Shown one piece after another: positions 8,811 to 17,452 of a stretch of 64,000 nucleotides of DNA. The stretch covers positions 744,001 through 808,000 of the forward strand of contig NZ_JAASQN010000002.1 of NCBI RefSeq assembly GCF_011762125.1. The letters run 5' to 3'. Made by a program: the position numbers and the translations under genes. Numbering within the stretch: position 1 is the stretch's first letter; the number at the start of each line of letters is the position of its first letter. The notes beneath the pieces are model-generated. The model had not been told where the DNA came from and did not search any database. It saw only the letters and a list, made by a program, of their open reading frames with translations. The stretch comes from Sphingopyxis panaciterrae (lineage in GTDB: Bacteria > Pseudomonadota > Alphaproteobacteria > Sphingomonadales > Sphingomonadaceae).

Positions 8811-10535
8811 TTATGCCGACATGCCGTAAATTTCCGCGGCCCGCTCCGGGCTGATCCAGCCCTCCGCGACATCGTGCCGAACCTTCGCCGGGTCACGATC
8901 GCGAGGGTCGCCGTAACCGCCGCCGCCGCAGGTGATGGAAATGATCACCTCGCCATCCTTGACGCGCTGGACGCTGACCTGATCGGTTTCGACGAGTGTT
9001 CCGTCGACCTTGCGGAGATATTGCCGCGATCGCCCCCCGGTACCGCCGCCTCGGACGCCGGTCGGCCCGTTGATTGTGCCGTCACTGACAAAGGCGACAT
9101 CGACATCGCAGCCGACCGGACCGAACGCGACCTCAAGGCTCGGCGCGCCGCGCTGACGCCCTGGCCCCTCGGTATCCCGGAGCAGGCGCCGGCTCTCGAC
9201 CAATATCGGTTGGCAAAGTTCGTCGAGCTCGACGCTGTCGATGAAGCACAAACCGCCGTTACCGGCATGAAGATAGGTCATCCACGCATCGTTGTGCGCG
9301 GTGGCACCGCCGCCGGTCGCGCCGAGGAACAACTGGTTGATGAACTTCTTTCCGGTGCGCGGATCCCTGCCCGAAATCACGCCGCTGGCGGGCGAAAGGC
9401 CGGCGCCGACTTCCGCCATTCCGACGCCGTCGGCAATCTGCGCCAGGGCGGATTGCGTCGCGGCGCACACCCGGTCTGCGAGATTCGTCGTCGCCGCCGA
9501 GCAGCTGGCCGGATGGACGGGGATGCCGCAGACGCTGCCTTCGCGCAGACGCACGTCCACCCGGCGAAAGGCGCCGGCATTTTTCGGAACCATATGGTCG
9601 ATCGAATTGAACACGCCGATCAGGGCGCTGGTCCGCGCGCAGGCTTCGCTGAGGTTGAGGCCGCACGGCAGGCTGTCGATATTGTCGAGCAAGTCGACGA
9701 CGATCCGGCCGCCTTCGGCATCAACCGTGACATCTGCCTTGATGACGATGCCTTCCGCCGGGGTTCCCGGGACCGGATCATGCGTGCTCGTCGCCGACAC
9801 GCAGCCCGACGGGAGCTTCGCGATCGCATCGATCATGCTCTTTTCGCTGTAGTCGAACCAGCGCTCTCGGAACGCGTCGAGCTGGTCCCAACCAATCTCG
9901 GCGGCGAGATCGAGGATCTCGCGCTCGCCGATCCGTGCAGCGCCGAGCATGGCGAGGAAGTCGCCTTTCCACTGTTCGGGAACGCGGATACGCATCTGGC
10001 ACATGCGCACGATGTCGTCGATGGTCTGATAGTCCTGCTGGACCTTGACCGCCGGGAAAATCAGCGCGCCTTCCTCATACACATCGCTAGCCGTGCCATG
10101 ATAGGTGGTCGGAATCGAATTGCCGATGTCGGCTTGGTGCGCCTTGGCGACCACGGTGAAGCGGTGCACCCCGTCATCGTCCATCACCGGCACGAGGATC
10201 GTGTGGTCGGCCGGGTGCGAACAGCCATGATAGGGCGAGTTGTGCAGGAAGGCGTCGCCCCGCTTCAGATCGGGATGAAACTGCCGCATCGATGCCGCCA
10301 TCAGGTCGGGCCCGGACAGGACATGGATCGGCAGGCTCTCGGCCGCCGCGAGCAGAAGATTGTCGGCGGTGACGATACAGGCGGAGAAATCGCGCGCGCG
10401 GTTCAGCACACCCGAGCGCCCGGCGCGGAGCAATGTGTTCGCCATCTTGCGCGCCACGCCTTCGAACCGGTTGTTGAGGATGGCAAGCTGCGCGCCGTCG
10501 AGCGGCTGCGGCGAGGCCAGCGGATCGGAGGTCAT
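8811..10535 (-). CDS. hyuB: Hydantoinase B / oxoprolinase-type subunit (ATP-dependent amidohydrolase or carboxylase, subunit B)
   Basis: The 574-aa protein is HyuB-like. It shows NRFEGVARKMANTLLRAGRSGVLNRARDFSACI near the N-terminus, then HNSPYHGCSHPADHTILVPV and the C-terminal ITCGGGGYGDP. Its start overlaps the hyuA stop by four bases (ATGA), typical of obligate partners. With HyuA it forms enzymes that use ATP to hydrolyse amide bonds in rings (5-oxoproline, N-methylhydantoin, caprolactam) or to carboxylate ketones (acetone and acetophenone carboxylases). The small third subunit of acetone carboxylase is not visible nearby, which favours the hydrolase reading. Substrate unknown. Confidence 0.9.
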   Translation of the reverse strand: MTSDPLASPQPLDGAQLAILNNRFEGVARKMANTLLRAGRSGVLNRARDFSACIVTADNLLLAAAESLPIHVLSGPDLMAASMRQFHPDLKRGDAFLHNSPYHGCSHPADHTILVPVMDDDGVHRFTVVAKAHQADIGNSIPTTYHGTASDVYEEGALIFPAVKVQQDYQTIDDIVRMCQMRIRVPEQWKGDFLAMLGAARIGEREILDLAAEIGWDQLDAFRERWFDYSEKSMIDAIAKLPSGCVSATSTHDPVPGTPAEGIVIKADVTVDAEGGRIVVDLLDNIDSLPCGLNLSEACARTSALIGVFNSIDHMVPKNAGAFRRVDVRLREGSVCGIPVHPASCSAATTNLADRVCAATQSALAQIADGVGMAEVGAGLSPASGVISGRDPRTGKKFINQLFLGATGGGATAHNDAWMTYLHAGNGGLCFIDSVELDELCQPILVESRRLLRDTEGPGRQRGAPSLEVAFGPVGCDVDVAFVSDGTINGPTGVRGGGTGGRSRQYLRKVDGTLVETDQVSVQRVKDGEVIISITCGGGGYGDPRDRDPAKVRHDVAEGWISPERAAEIYGMSA

Positions 10536-12616
10536 GCGTCGGCTCCCTGCGCGGCGATGTCAATGACGAGACTGCCGTCGATTGTCCGCCAGAAAACCGA
10601 GCCGGGATCCGCGACAACACTGCTGAACGGCGATTCGATAAGCGCGGGGCCGTTATGAATCCGGTCGACGGCAAGCGCGGAAAATGGCACCACGGCCGCG
10701 TCGCAAAAGCCCGAGCCACCGAAATAGACGCGGCGGGTTCCAGCCCTTTCGGCCTCTTTGGCATGCGGCTTCATCCGCCCGATGATGTGCTCGTGCACCC
10801 GGCAACTCGCGCGCGCCGACCAGCCGATGATCTCTATCGCTGAGCCTTCGTCGCGAAAGGCGAAGATGCGCTCGTGCGATTGGTGCACGGCTTCGGCGAG
10901 CTTCTTGATGTCGGCCTCGCTCGAAAAATGGTCGAACGACAGCGGGACCTCGATTTCCCACACCTGCTGCTCGTAACGCGCCTCGAGCGACAGCTCGATC
11001 TGTGGGGCGAAGCTCACGCCCGCGGTTTCGGCAAGAAAGGCCTCGCCCTTGCGCTGGAGACCCCTCAGAATTTTATTGGCGCGTGCCATATCGAAGTTCG
11101 TCGTCACCATATATTCGACGGCGCGATAATCGGCGGCCAGTTCGGACATCAGCGCGCCCGCGGCGCTGAGCGCTGCGCCGACCTCGGGGATCACGAGCCG
11201 GGGAATGTTCATGCGGCGGGCGATGAAGATCGAATTGAGTCCCGCCGCGCCGCCGCCGCCGATCAGCACTGAATGGCGCGGATCGATGCCTTGGTTGACA
11301 GTGATGTCGGCGATCGCGCTCGCCATATTCTCGGTAGCAAGCGTGACGATAGCTGCTGCGGCTTCCTCCACGCTCATGCCGAGCGGATCGGCGACCTTGT
11401 CCTTGATCGCTTGGCACGCCGCTTCGCGGTCGAGCCACATCTTGCCGCCGAGGAAATAATCTGGATCGACATAGCCCAGCGCCAAGCAGGCGTCTGTCAG
11501 GGTCGGCTCGGTACCCCCGCGCGCGTAGCAAACCGGCCCCGGCGTCGAGCCTGCGCTTTGCGGACCGACACGCAGAAGGCCGCCCTTGTCGACATGCGCG
11601 ATGCTACCGCCGCCGGCCCCGACGCTTTGGACATCGACCGATGGAAAGCCGGTCAGGTGGCCGCGAAAGGGTTGTCCGATCCAGGCATCGCGCGTGAGCG
11701 GAATCCGCCCGCCACGGACTAGGCTGACATCATAGGTCGTGCCGCCGGTATCGGCGACGACGATGTCGGCGCCCGGCTTCGTCAGTTCGCCGAAATATTT
11801 ACCCGCGATCGGCGCGAGCGAGGGTCCCGAATTGATCGCGCGGATCGGCGAGGCGGCGATTTCGTTAGCATCGACCATGCCACCCTGCGACGTCAGCACG
11901 AGCAGACGGCCCATGAAACCGGCGTCCTTGAGCCGCCGGGAGAGCGACCCAAGATAAGAAGCCATAAGCGGCTTCAACGATGCGTCGATCGCAGCCGAAG
12001 AGGCGCGGCGGAATTCGCGGATGGTAGGATTGAGTTCGCTGGAGAGCGTAACCGGTACCGCTGGCAGATGCTGGCGCAGAATCTCGCGAACGCGTTGCTC
12101 ATGCGCGTCATTGGCCACCGACCACAGCAGGGCCACGGCGACGGCTTCGACCTCGGCCTCGCGCAACTTTGCGCAGGTCGCGACAAGTGCCGTTTCATCC
12201 AGCGGCCGGACAATCTTGCCGTCGGCGCTTATCCGCTCGGGCACTTCATAGGTTAGCGCCCGCGGGATATAGGGCTCGGGATAGGCGATGGTAAAATTGA
12301 AAGGCTCGGCGCGCCCGCCCTCGCGCAGCACCAGCACATCGGGATGCCCCTGCGTCGTCAGCAAGGCGGTACGGGCGGTACGCCCGGTGACGACCGCATT
12401 GATCGCGTGAGTCGTACCGTGAATGAAGCTGTCGGCGCGCGCGAGATAGTCCCCAAGCGAAACCCCTTCATCATCGGCTGCCAGTTTCAGCGCGTCGATG
12501 ACGCCCTGCACCGGGTCGGCAGGAGTGGTCGAGGCCTTGTACATGCCAAGCTGACCCGACTCGTCCTCGACAATCAGATCCGTAAACGTGCCGCCGGTGT
12601 CGCATGCCAGTCGCAT
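10532..12616 (-). CDS. hyuA: Hydantoinase A / oxoprolinase-type subunit (ATPase subunit A)
   Basis: The 694-aa protein is HyuA-like. An actin-fold ATP site is visible at the very start (CDTGGTFTDLIVED) and again near residue 275 (ADTGGTTYDVSLV). FIHGTTHAINAVV and SVGAGGGSIAHVD are also family motifs, as is IGGGGAAGLNSIFIARRM. It phosphorylates or activates the amide or ketone substrate, and HyuB completes the reaction. It is the first gene of a leftward unit hyuA-hyuB-SDR-cupin-TonB receptor. Two operator copies lie 65-110 bases upstream, divergent from the kinase operon. The pairing with a kinase/phospho-lyase/ALDH operon suggests ring opening or amide hydrolysis before amine removal. Confidence 0.9.
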   Translation of the reverse strand: MRLACDTGGTFTDLIVEDESGQLGMYKASTTPADPVQGVIDALKLAADDEGVSLGDYLARADSFIHGTTHAINAVVTGRTARTALLTTQGHPDVLVLREGGRAEPFNFTIAYPEPYIPRALTYEVPERISADGKIVRPLDETALVATCAKLREAEVEAVAVALLWSVANDAHEQRVREILRQHLPAVPVTLSSELNPTIREFRRASSAAIDASLKPLMASYLGSLSRRLKDAGFMGRLLVLTSQGGMVDANEIAASPIRAINSGPSLAPIAGKYFGELTKPGADIVVADTGGTTYDVSLVRGGRIPLTRDAWIGQPFRGHLTGFPSVDVQSVGAGGGSIAHVDKGGLLRVGPQSAGSTPGPVCYARGGTEPTLTDACLALGYVDPDYFLGGKMWLDREAACQAIKDKVADPLGMSVEEAAAAIVTLATENMASAIADITVNQGIDPRHSVLIGGGGAAGLNSIFIARRMNIPRLVIPEVGAALSAAGALMSELAADYRAVEYMVTTNFDMARANKILRGLQRKGEAFLAETAGVSFAPQIELSLEARYEQQVWEIEVPLSFDHFSSEADIKKLAEAVHQSHERIFAFRDEGSAIEIIGWSARASCRVHEHIIGRMKPHAKEAERAGTRRVYFGGSGFCDAAVVPFSALAVDRIHNGPALIESPFSSVVADPGSVFWRTIDGSLVIDIAAQGADA

Positions 12617-12682
12617 TATCTAACCCGTTTCATGTTCGCTTTGCCGCGAGCGCCAACCAAAAGCGGCTGGACCCGAATGATA

Positions 12683-12723
12683 TTACCGATCCGCAATTGG
12701 CTCGTACGGTTCGGTAAGTCAAT
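12683..12723. promoter_or_regulatory. Tandem island operators, copies 4 and 5 (upstream of hyuA)
   Basis: ATTACCGATCCGCAAT (12682-12697) and TACGGTTCGGTAAGTCAAT (12705-12723) lie about two helical turns apart. They are in the divergent region between hyuA and the kinase gene, on the hyuA side. The pairing suggests cooperative binding. Confidence 0.6.
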
Positions 12724-12902
12724 AGTCGAATTGGACGATGAAGGACCTGCGAGTTTCCGATGCAGGCGTCCCTCGAATTTTTGTGACGGGATGGAGTGGG
12801 CCATTTCCCAATAGGCCACAGTTAGCGGCATGCCGGCCGTCGCTGGACCAAAAATTCGGCGCGATCCGCAATGCCGTTGACTTTGTGCCTGATAATCCAG
12901 AT

Positions 12903-12920
12903 AGTACGGATCGGTAATTT
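12903..12920 (+). promoter_or_regulatory. Island operator, copy 6 (upstream of kinase gene)
   Basis: AGTACGGATCGGTAATTTAT-type sequence ends only a few bases before the first ATG of the kinase frame (12927). That is close enough to block RNA polymerase, or it means the real start codon is further downstream. Confidence 0.55.
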
Positions 12921-12926
12921 ATCTAT

Positions 12927-13973
12927 ATGGGTCAAGATATGGCGAAGCTTGTTCAGGGACTCGCGGTAGAATCCGGTAATCTGGGCCATTCGGCTGCGGC
13001 GGGTATGAAATATGACGTCGCCGAGGCGGAGAAGCTGTGGCTGACCCAATATGGCTCCGCCGCGCGCGCTGAAAAGATTGCAAGCGAACTCGATGCGGTA
13101 TTCCGAGTGAAGGAAGTGCGCGACGGCAGGGAATATCTCCTCCGGATCGGGGACAATCGCGCTGGCATCGCCGATCTGCAAGTGGCGGTCCTTGACCATA
13201 TCGCAGCATCGGCGCCCGGGCTTCCCGTTGCGCGGGTCCATAAGAGCAGCGCGGCCAGCGCCGTCATTCCGCTCCCATCAGGGCAGGACGGGCGCTATGC
13301 TGCTTTTGCTACAACCTTCCTTTCTGGCAAGCCGCTTGCCGCGCTTCGATCCTTGTCCCAGCGCAACGAACTCTTCGAGCTTCTCGCAAAGCTGGACCGA
13401 TCGCTTGACGGCTTTTCTCATCCCGGAGCGAGGCGATCGCTCCTCTGGGACGTCTCGCGCGCCGACCAGGTCGCGCTGATGACAAAGGCCATTCCCTCAG
13501 CCGGGTTGCGCAACCTGGCGGACAGCGCGTTGGAAGACTGGCGCGCGCTGGCAGCCCCGAGGCTCGGCGCGTTACGGCGGCAGGTCATTCACAATGACTT
13601 CAATCCCTCGAACATCTTGGCGGCCCAAGATGGCGCGATTACCGGCATCATCGATTTCGGCGATGTCATCGACGCACCGCTGATTTGCGACCTCGCGACG
13701 GCGATAGCCTATCAGGAGCCGCAGCACGGCTTCGACACATTGCTGGCCACTGCGGTCGCCGCATATGGCCGCGATCTTCCCCTGCTGGAGGAAGAAATAG
13801 CAATCCTGCCGATACTGGTCCGGGCGCGCGCTGCCATGGTCGTCGCAATAACGCATTGGCGTGCGGCGCAGAATCCCGGTAACCGCGCCTATCTTCTGCG
13901 CAACGCCCCCCTCGCCTCACGCCTGCTTGAGTCAGCGACGCAGCGCCGCGGCGGGGCCTTTGCTTCCTTATGA
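12927..13973 (+). CDS. APH-family small-molecule kinase (hydroxylysine/amino-alcohol kinase type)
   Basis: The 348-aa protein has the aminoglycoside-phosphotransferase/choline-kinase fold. The catalytic loop is QVIHNDFNPSNIL (HxDxxxxN, near residue 220), followed by the metal-binding GIIDFGDVIDAPLICDLATAIAY. This last pattern is close to hydroxylysine kinase and bacterial ethanolamine-kinase-like proteins. It is followed after 10 bases by a phospho-lyase-type aminotransferase. A kinase that phosphorylates the hydroxyl of an amino alcohol is therefore the most likely role. ATG codons at 12927, 12939 and 13005 are all possible; 13005 lies just before the conserved domain and avoids the operator at 12903-12920. 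Confidence 0.8.
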   Translation: MGQDMAKLVQGLAVESGNLGHSAAAGMKYDVAEAEKLWLTQYGSAARAEKIASELDAVFRVKEVRDGREYLLRIGDNRAGIADLQVAVLDHIAASAPGLPVARVHKSSAASAVIPLPSGQDGRYAAFATTFLSGKPLAALRSLSQRNELFELLAKLDRSLDGFSHPGARRSLLWDVSRADQVALMTKAIPSAGLRNLADSALEDWRALAAPRLGALRRQVIHNDFNPSNILAAQDGAITGIIDFGDVIDAPLICDLATAIAYQEPQHGFDTLLATAVAAYGRDLPLLEEEIAILPILVRARAAMVVAITHWRAAQNPGNRAYLLRNAPLASRLLESATQRRGGAFASL

Positions 13974-13983
13974 GAGAACCATC

Positions 13984-15309
13984 ATGACGCGCGATTCCTC
14001 CGGCATGCTGAACGCCTATTCGGGCGGCGGCGATGTCGATCGCTCCACCGCTGCGTTGATCGAACGCAGGCGAACCTTGCTCGGTCCTGCCTACCGGCTC
14101 TTCTACGAGCAGCCGATCCATATGGTCCGTGGTGAAGGCCCGTGGCTTTTCGACACCAAGGGCGACCGCTACCTCGATGCCTATAATAATGTCGTGTCGG
14201 TCGGGCATTGCCATCCGCATATCGTCGAGGCGATCACGCGGCAGGCAAGCGTGCTGAACACGCACACGCGCTACCTCGGCGACCTGATACTGAACTATGC
14301 CGAGCGGATATTGGCAACCGTGCCCGACACGCTCGGCAACATCATGTTCACCTGCACCGGCAGCGAGGCCAACGATCTCGCGCTCCGGGCGGCGCGCCAT
14401 TGTACGGGCGCGAAGGGCATCATCGTGACGCAGCTCGCCTATCATGGCGTCACACTGGCGGTGTCCGAAGTCTCGCCTTCGCTGGGCTTCGGGGGCAAGC
14501 AGCCGCCCTATGTCCGTACGATTTCGGCGCCGGACACCTTCCGATCTTCCGGCGACATCGCGGGCGACCTCGCCGATCAGACGCGCGCGGCCATCGCCGA
14601 TCTCGAGGCAGCTGGCCATGGTGTTGCGGCGATACTCTGCGACACCATTTTCTCAAGCGACGGGGTGTTTACCGCGCGCGGTCTGTTCCAGGGCGCCGCA
14701 GCCGCCGTGCAGGCGGCCGGCGGCCTCTATATTGCCGATGAAGTCCAGGCGGGGTTCGGCCGCACCGGCGAAACGATGTGGGGATTTCAGCGCCATGGCG
14801 TTACACCCGATATCGTCACCATGGGCAAACCGATGGGCAATGGCCATCCCGTCGCCGCGGCGATCATGCGGCCCGAGCTACTCGCGCTGTTCGGCGAGTC
14901 CTCGCGCTACTTCAACACGTTCGGCGGCAATACGGTTTCCTGCGCCGCTGCGGCGGCCACTCTCGATGTCATTGAGCAGGAAGGACTACTGGCCAATGCC
15001 GACAGCGTTGGCGCCTATTTCAAAGAGAGGCTGAAAGCCCTCATGCCGCGGCATGAATGTATCGGCGACGTCCGCGGAGCAGGCCTGTTCCTCGGTCTCG
15101 AACTGGTCACCGACAGACACGGGAGAGTCGCCGACGCCGACCTAGCGCAGCGCGTCGTCAATGGTCTGCGCGCGAAGCGGATCCTGATCAGCACCACGGG
15201 GATCTATGGCAATGTCCTCAAGATCAGGCCCCCGCTGATCTGGGGAACCGAGCATGCCGATATGTTTGCCGACGCTCTCAACCTGCTGCTCTGCGAGCGG
15301 CGCACTTAG
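13984..15309 (+). CDS. PLP-dependent class III aminotransferase of the O-phosphoamine phospho-lyase type
   Basis: The 441-aa protein has the class III fold with the PLP-lysine motif TMGKPMGNGHPVAA. That exact style, with YLDAYNNVVSVGHCHPH near the N-terminus, YFNTFGGN and NVLKIRPPL, matches ethanolamine-phosphate phospho-lyase and 5-phosphohydroxylysine phospho-lyase rather than ordinary omega-transaminases. These enzymes remove phosphate and ammonia from an O-phosphorylated amino alcohol and leave an aldehyde. The upstream kinase would make the substrate and the downstream aldehyde dehydrogenase would take the product. Motif comparison is from memory; a standard transamination is the alternative. 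Confidence 0.8.
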   Translation: MTRDSSGMLNAYSGGGDVDRSTAALIERRRTLLGPAYRLFYEQPIHMVRGEGPWLFDTKGDRYLDAYNNVVSVGHCHPHIVEAITRQASVLNTHTRYLGDLILNYAERILATVPDTLGNIMFTCTGSEANDLALRAARHCTGAKGIIVTQLAYHGVTLAVSEVSPSLGFGGKQPPYVRTISAPDTFRSSGDIAGDLADQTRAAIADLEAAGHGVAAILCDTIFSSDGVFTARGLFQGAAAAVQAAGGLYIADEVQAGFGRTGETMWGFQRHGVTPDIVTMGKPMGNGHPVAAAIMRPELLALFGESSRYFNTFGGNTVSCAAAAATLDVIEQEGLLANADSVGAYFKERLKALMPRHECIGDVRGAGLFLGLELVTDRHGRVADADLAQRVVNGLRAKRILISTTGIYGNVLKIRPPLIWGTEHADMFADALNLLLCERRT

Positions 15310-15340
15310 CGCGCCAACCCCGGCGAGACGAAAGACCGAT

Positions 15341-16768
15341 ATGCTCAAGGATATTTACCCGCTCTATCTCAACAATCGGGCGCAGCAGCCCAACGCCGAC
15401 CTCGAGGTGACCGATAAATATACCGGCGCGGTAGCCTTTCGCGTGGCACAAGCCGACGCCGGCATCATCGACGAGGCGATTGCGGGCGCCGTCCGCGCGG
15501 CCGAGCCTATGGCAAGACTGGCAAGCTATGAGCGGCAAGCCGTGCTCGACCATTGCGTCAGGCGTTTTCGCGAACGTTTCGACGAGCTCGCCTACGCTCT
15601 TTGCGTCGAAGCAGGCAAACCCATTAAAGACGCGGAGGGCGAGGTGTCGCGTCTGATCGACACTTTCCGCATCGCCGCCGAAGAAGCGATGCGCATGTAT
15701 GGCGAAGTACAGCCGCTCGACATCAGCCCACGCGCGAAGGGCTATCAGGGGATGTGGAGACGCGTGCCGATCGGGCCCTGCTCCTTCATCTCCCCGTTCA
15801 ACTTCCCCCTCAACCTTGCCGCACACAAGATCGCGCCGGCGATCGCGGTCGGCTGCCCGTTCGTGATGAAGCCGGCAAGCCATACGCCGCTTGGAGCAAT
15901 CATCATCGGCGAGGTGCTCGCCGAAACGGACCTGCCCGTAGGCGCCTTTTCTATCTTACCCGCGCATCGCGACGGCGCCGACCTCTTCACAGAGGATGAC
16001 CGGCTGAAACTCCTCTCCTTCACTGGTTCTCCCGATGTCGGCTGGGCCTTGAAAGCGAAGTCCGGCAAGAAAAAGGTCGTGCTTGAGCTCGGCGGGAATG
16101 CCGCAGTGATCGTCGATCGGGACGCAGACCTCGACGATGCGCTCGAACGCATCGTCTTCGGCGCCTTCTACCAGTCAGGCCAGAGTTGCATCGGCGTCCA
16201 GCGCATCCTGATCCACGATACACTCTATGACCGCTTCCGAGGTATGCTCGTCGCGAGAACCGAGAGCCTCGTGCCGGGCGACCCGAAGGATCGCAGCACG
16301 GTCATCGGGCCCATGATCTCCGAAAGCGAAGCATCCAGGCTCGAAGAGTGGATCGGGCAAGCGGTCGCGAGCGGCGCCACACTTTTGTGTGGCGGCAGGC
16401 GCGAGGGCGCCATGCTCGAGGCAACACTACTGGAGAATGTTCCCCGCTCGGCCGCCGCCTATACCGAGGAAGCGTTCGGCCCGCTCGCGCTGCTTTCCAG
16501 ATTCTCGGACTTCGGCGCAGCGCTGGAAGAGGTTAACGACAGCAAATTCGGGTTGCAGGCAGGCATCTTCACCCGCGACCTGTTCAAGATGTTCGACGCC
16601 TGGGACCGGCTCGACGTCGGCGGCGTTGTCGTCAACGATGTGCCCTCATACCGCGTCGACAACATGCCTTATGGCGGCGTCAAGGATTCGGGTCTGGGCC
16701 GCGAAGGCATCCGCTTCGCGATGGAGGATATGACCGAGATCCGGAATCTCGTGATCAGGCGAGACTGA
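15341..16768 (+). CDS. NAD(P)-dependent aldehyde dehydrogenase
   Basis: The 475-aa protein belongs to the ALDH superfamily. It shows FISPFNFPLNLAAHKIAPA and KPASHTPLGA (cofactor site), FTGSPDVGW, the general base in VLELGGNAA, and the catalytic Cys in YQSGQSCIGVQR near residue 285. It is the third gene of the kinase/phospho-lyase operon, 31 bases after the phospho-lyase stop. Its expected role is to oxidise the aldehyde released by that enzyme to a carboxylic acid. The exact aldehyde is not known. Confidence 0.9.
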   Translation: MLKDIYPLYLNNRAQQPNADLEVTDKYTGAVAFRVAQADAGIIDEAIAGAVRAAEPMARLASYERQAVLDHCVRRFRERFDELAYALCVEAGKPIKDAEGEVSRLIDTFRIAAEEAMRMYGEVQPLDISPRAKGYQGMWRRVPIGPCSFISPFNFPLNLAAHKIAPAIAVGCPFVMKPASHTPLGAIIIGEVLAETDLPVGAFSILPAHRDGADLFTEDDRLKLLSFTGSPDVGWALKAKSGKKKVVLELGGNAAVIVDRDADLDDALERIVFGAFYQSGQSCIGVQRILIHDTLYDRFRGMLVARTESLVPGDPKDRSTVIGPMISESEASRLEEWIGQAVASGATLLCGGRREGAMLEATLLENVPRSAAAYTEEAFGPLALLSRFSDFGAALEEVNDSKFGLQAGIFTRDLFKMFDAWDRLDVGGVVVNDVPSYRVDNMPYGGVKDSGLGREGIRFAMEDMTEIRNLVIRRD

Positions 16769-16789
16769 GCGACGGCCGGCAGCGGTGCC

Positions 16790-17413
16790 TCAATGCACCG
16801 CATCGCCGAGGCCATGATCGCGCATCGCGCGCTGGACGGCTGGACGCGCCACGACACGCTCCATCCACGCATTGAGGCGCGGATATTCGATCTCGGGATC
16901 AAAGCCTTCAAACAGATGGATCGAGCCCCGAACCATGACCAGCAGATAGAGATCGGCGATCGTCAGCCGATTGCCGACAAGGAAATGCGACGTTTCCAGC
17001 GCCTTTTCGCTAGGCTCGAACCGTTCGATGACGCGGGTCCGTACCGCCAGTTTCGCGGTTTCATCGATATCCCAGAACAGCAAGGTCGCGAGCTTGTGCT
17101 GCTCGGACGCGAAAAAGACCATCCATTCGGTGATACGCATATGGTCTTCGCTATGGGCGGGCGCGGTCAGGCGCAATTGCGGATCCTGCGCGGCGAGCCA
17201 GTCGAGGATGACGGCCGTCTCGGTCAGGATCGATCCATCGTCCCGTTCAAGGACGGGCATGCAGTTTTTCGGATTGATCTGCGACAGCAGGAGGCCGTTC
17301 GGCATGCGCCGGCTCTCCATATCCATCGGCACGAGTTCGAGGGTCCGGTCCGTCTCATAAGCAAGGATCAGAACGGCGAGCGACGCCATGGGCGGTGCCC
17401 AGTAAAGCTTCAT
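16790..17413 (-). CDS. Glutathione S-transferase family protein
   Basis: The 207-aa protein has an N-terminal thioredoxin-fold domain (MKLYWAPPMASLAVLILAYE; NPKNCMPVLERDDGSILTETAVILDWLA, with the cis-Pro and the ESXA-like TETAVI segment). An all-helical C-terminal domain follows, with FLVGNRLTIADLYLLVMV. The ATG at 17413 follows TGAGGA. It converges on the ALDH gene and lies 39 bases downstream of the MFS gene, with which it is probably co-transcribed. It could conjugate or isomerise a reactive pathway product; detoxification is the broader alternative. Confidence 0.85.
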   Translation of the reverse strand: MKLYWAPPMASLAVLILAYETDRTLELVPMDMESRRMPNGLLLSQINPKNCMPVLERDDGSILTETAVILDWLAAQDPQLRLTAPAHSEDHMRITEWMVFFASEQHKLATLLFWDIDETAKLAVRTRVIERFEPSEKALETSHFLVGNRLTIADLYLLVMVRGSIHLFEGFDPEIEYPRLNAWMERVVARPAVQRAMRDHGLGDAVH

Positions 17414-17452
17414 GGATGATGTCCTCAAATGAGGATCGTGCCTTTCGGCCGA

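Noticed and set aside
8694-10658. Rightward 654-codon frame antisense to hyuB
   Set aside because: Shadow of a well-supported gene; low-complexity charged composition.
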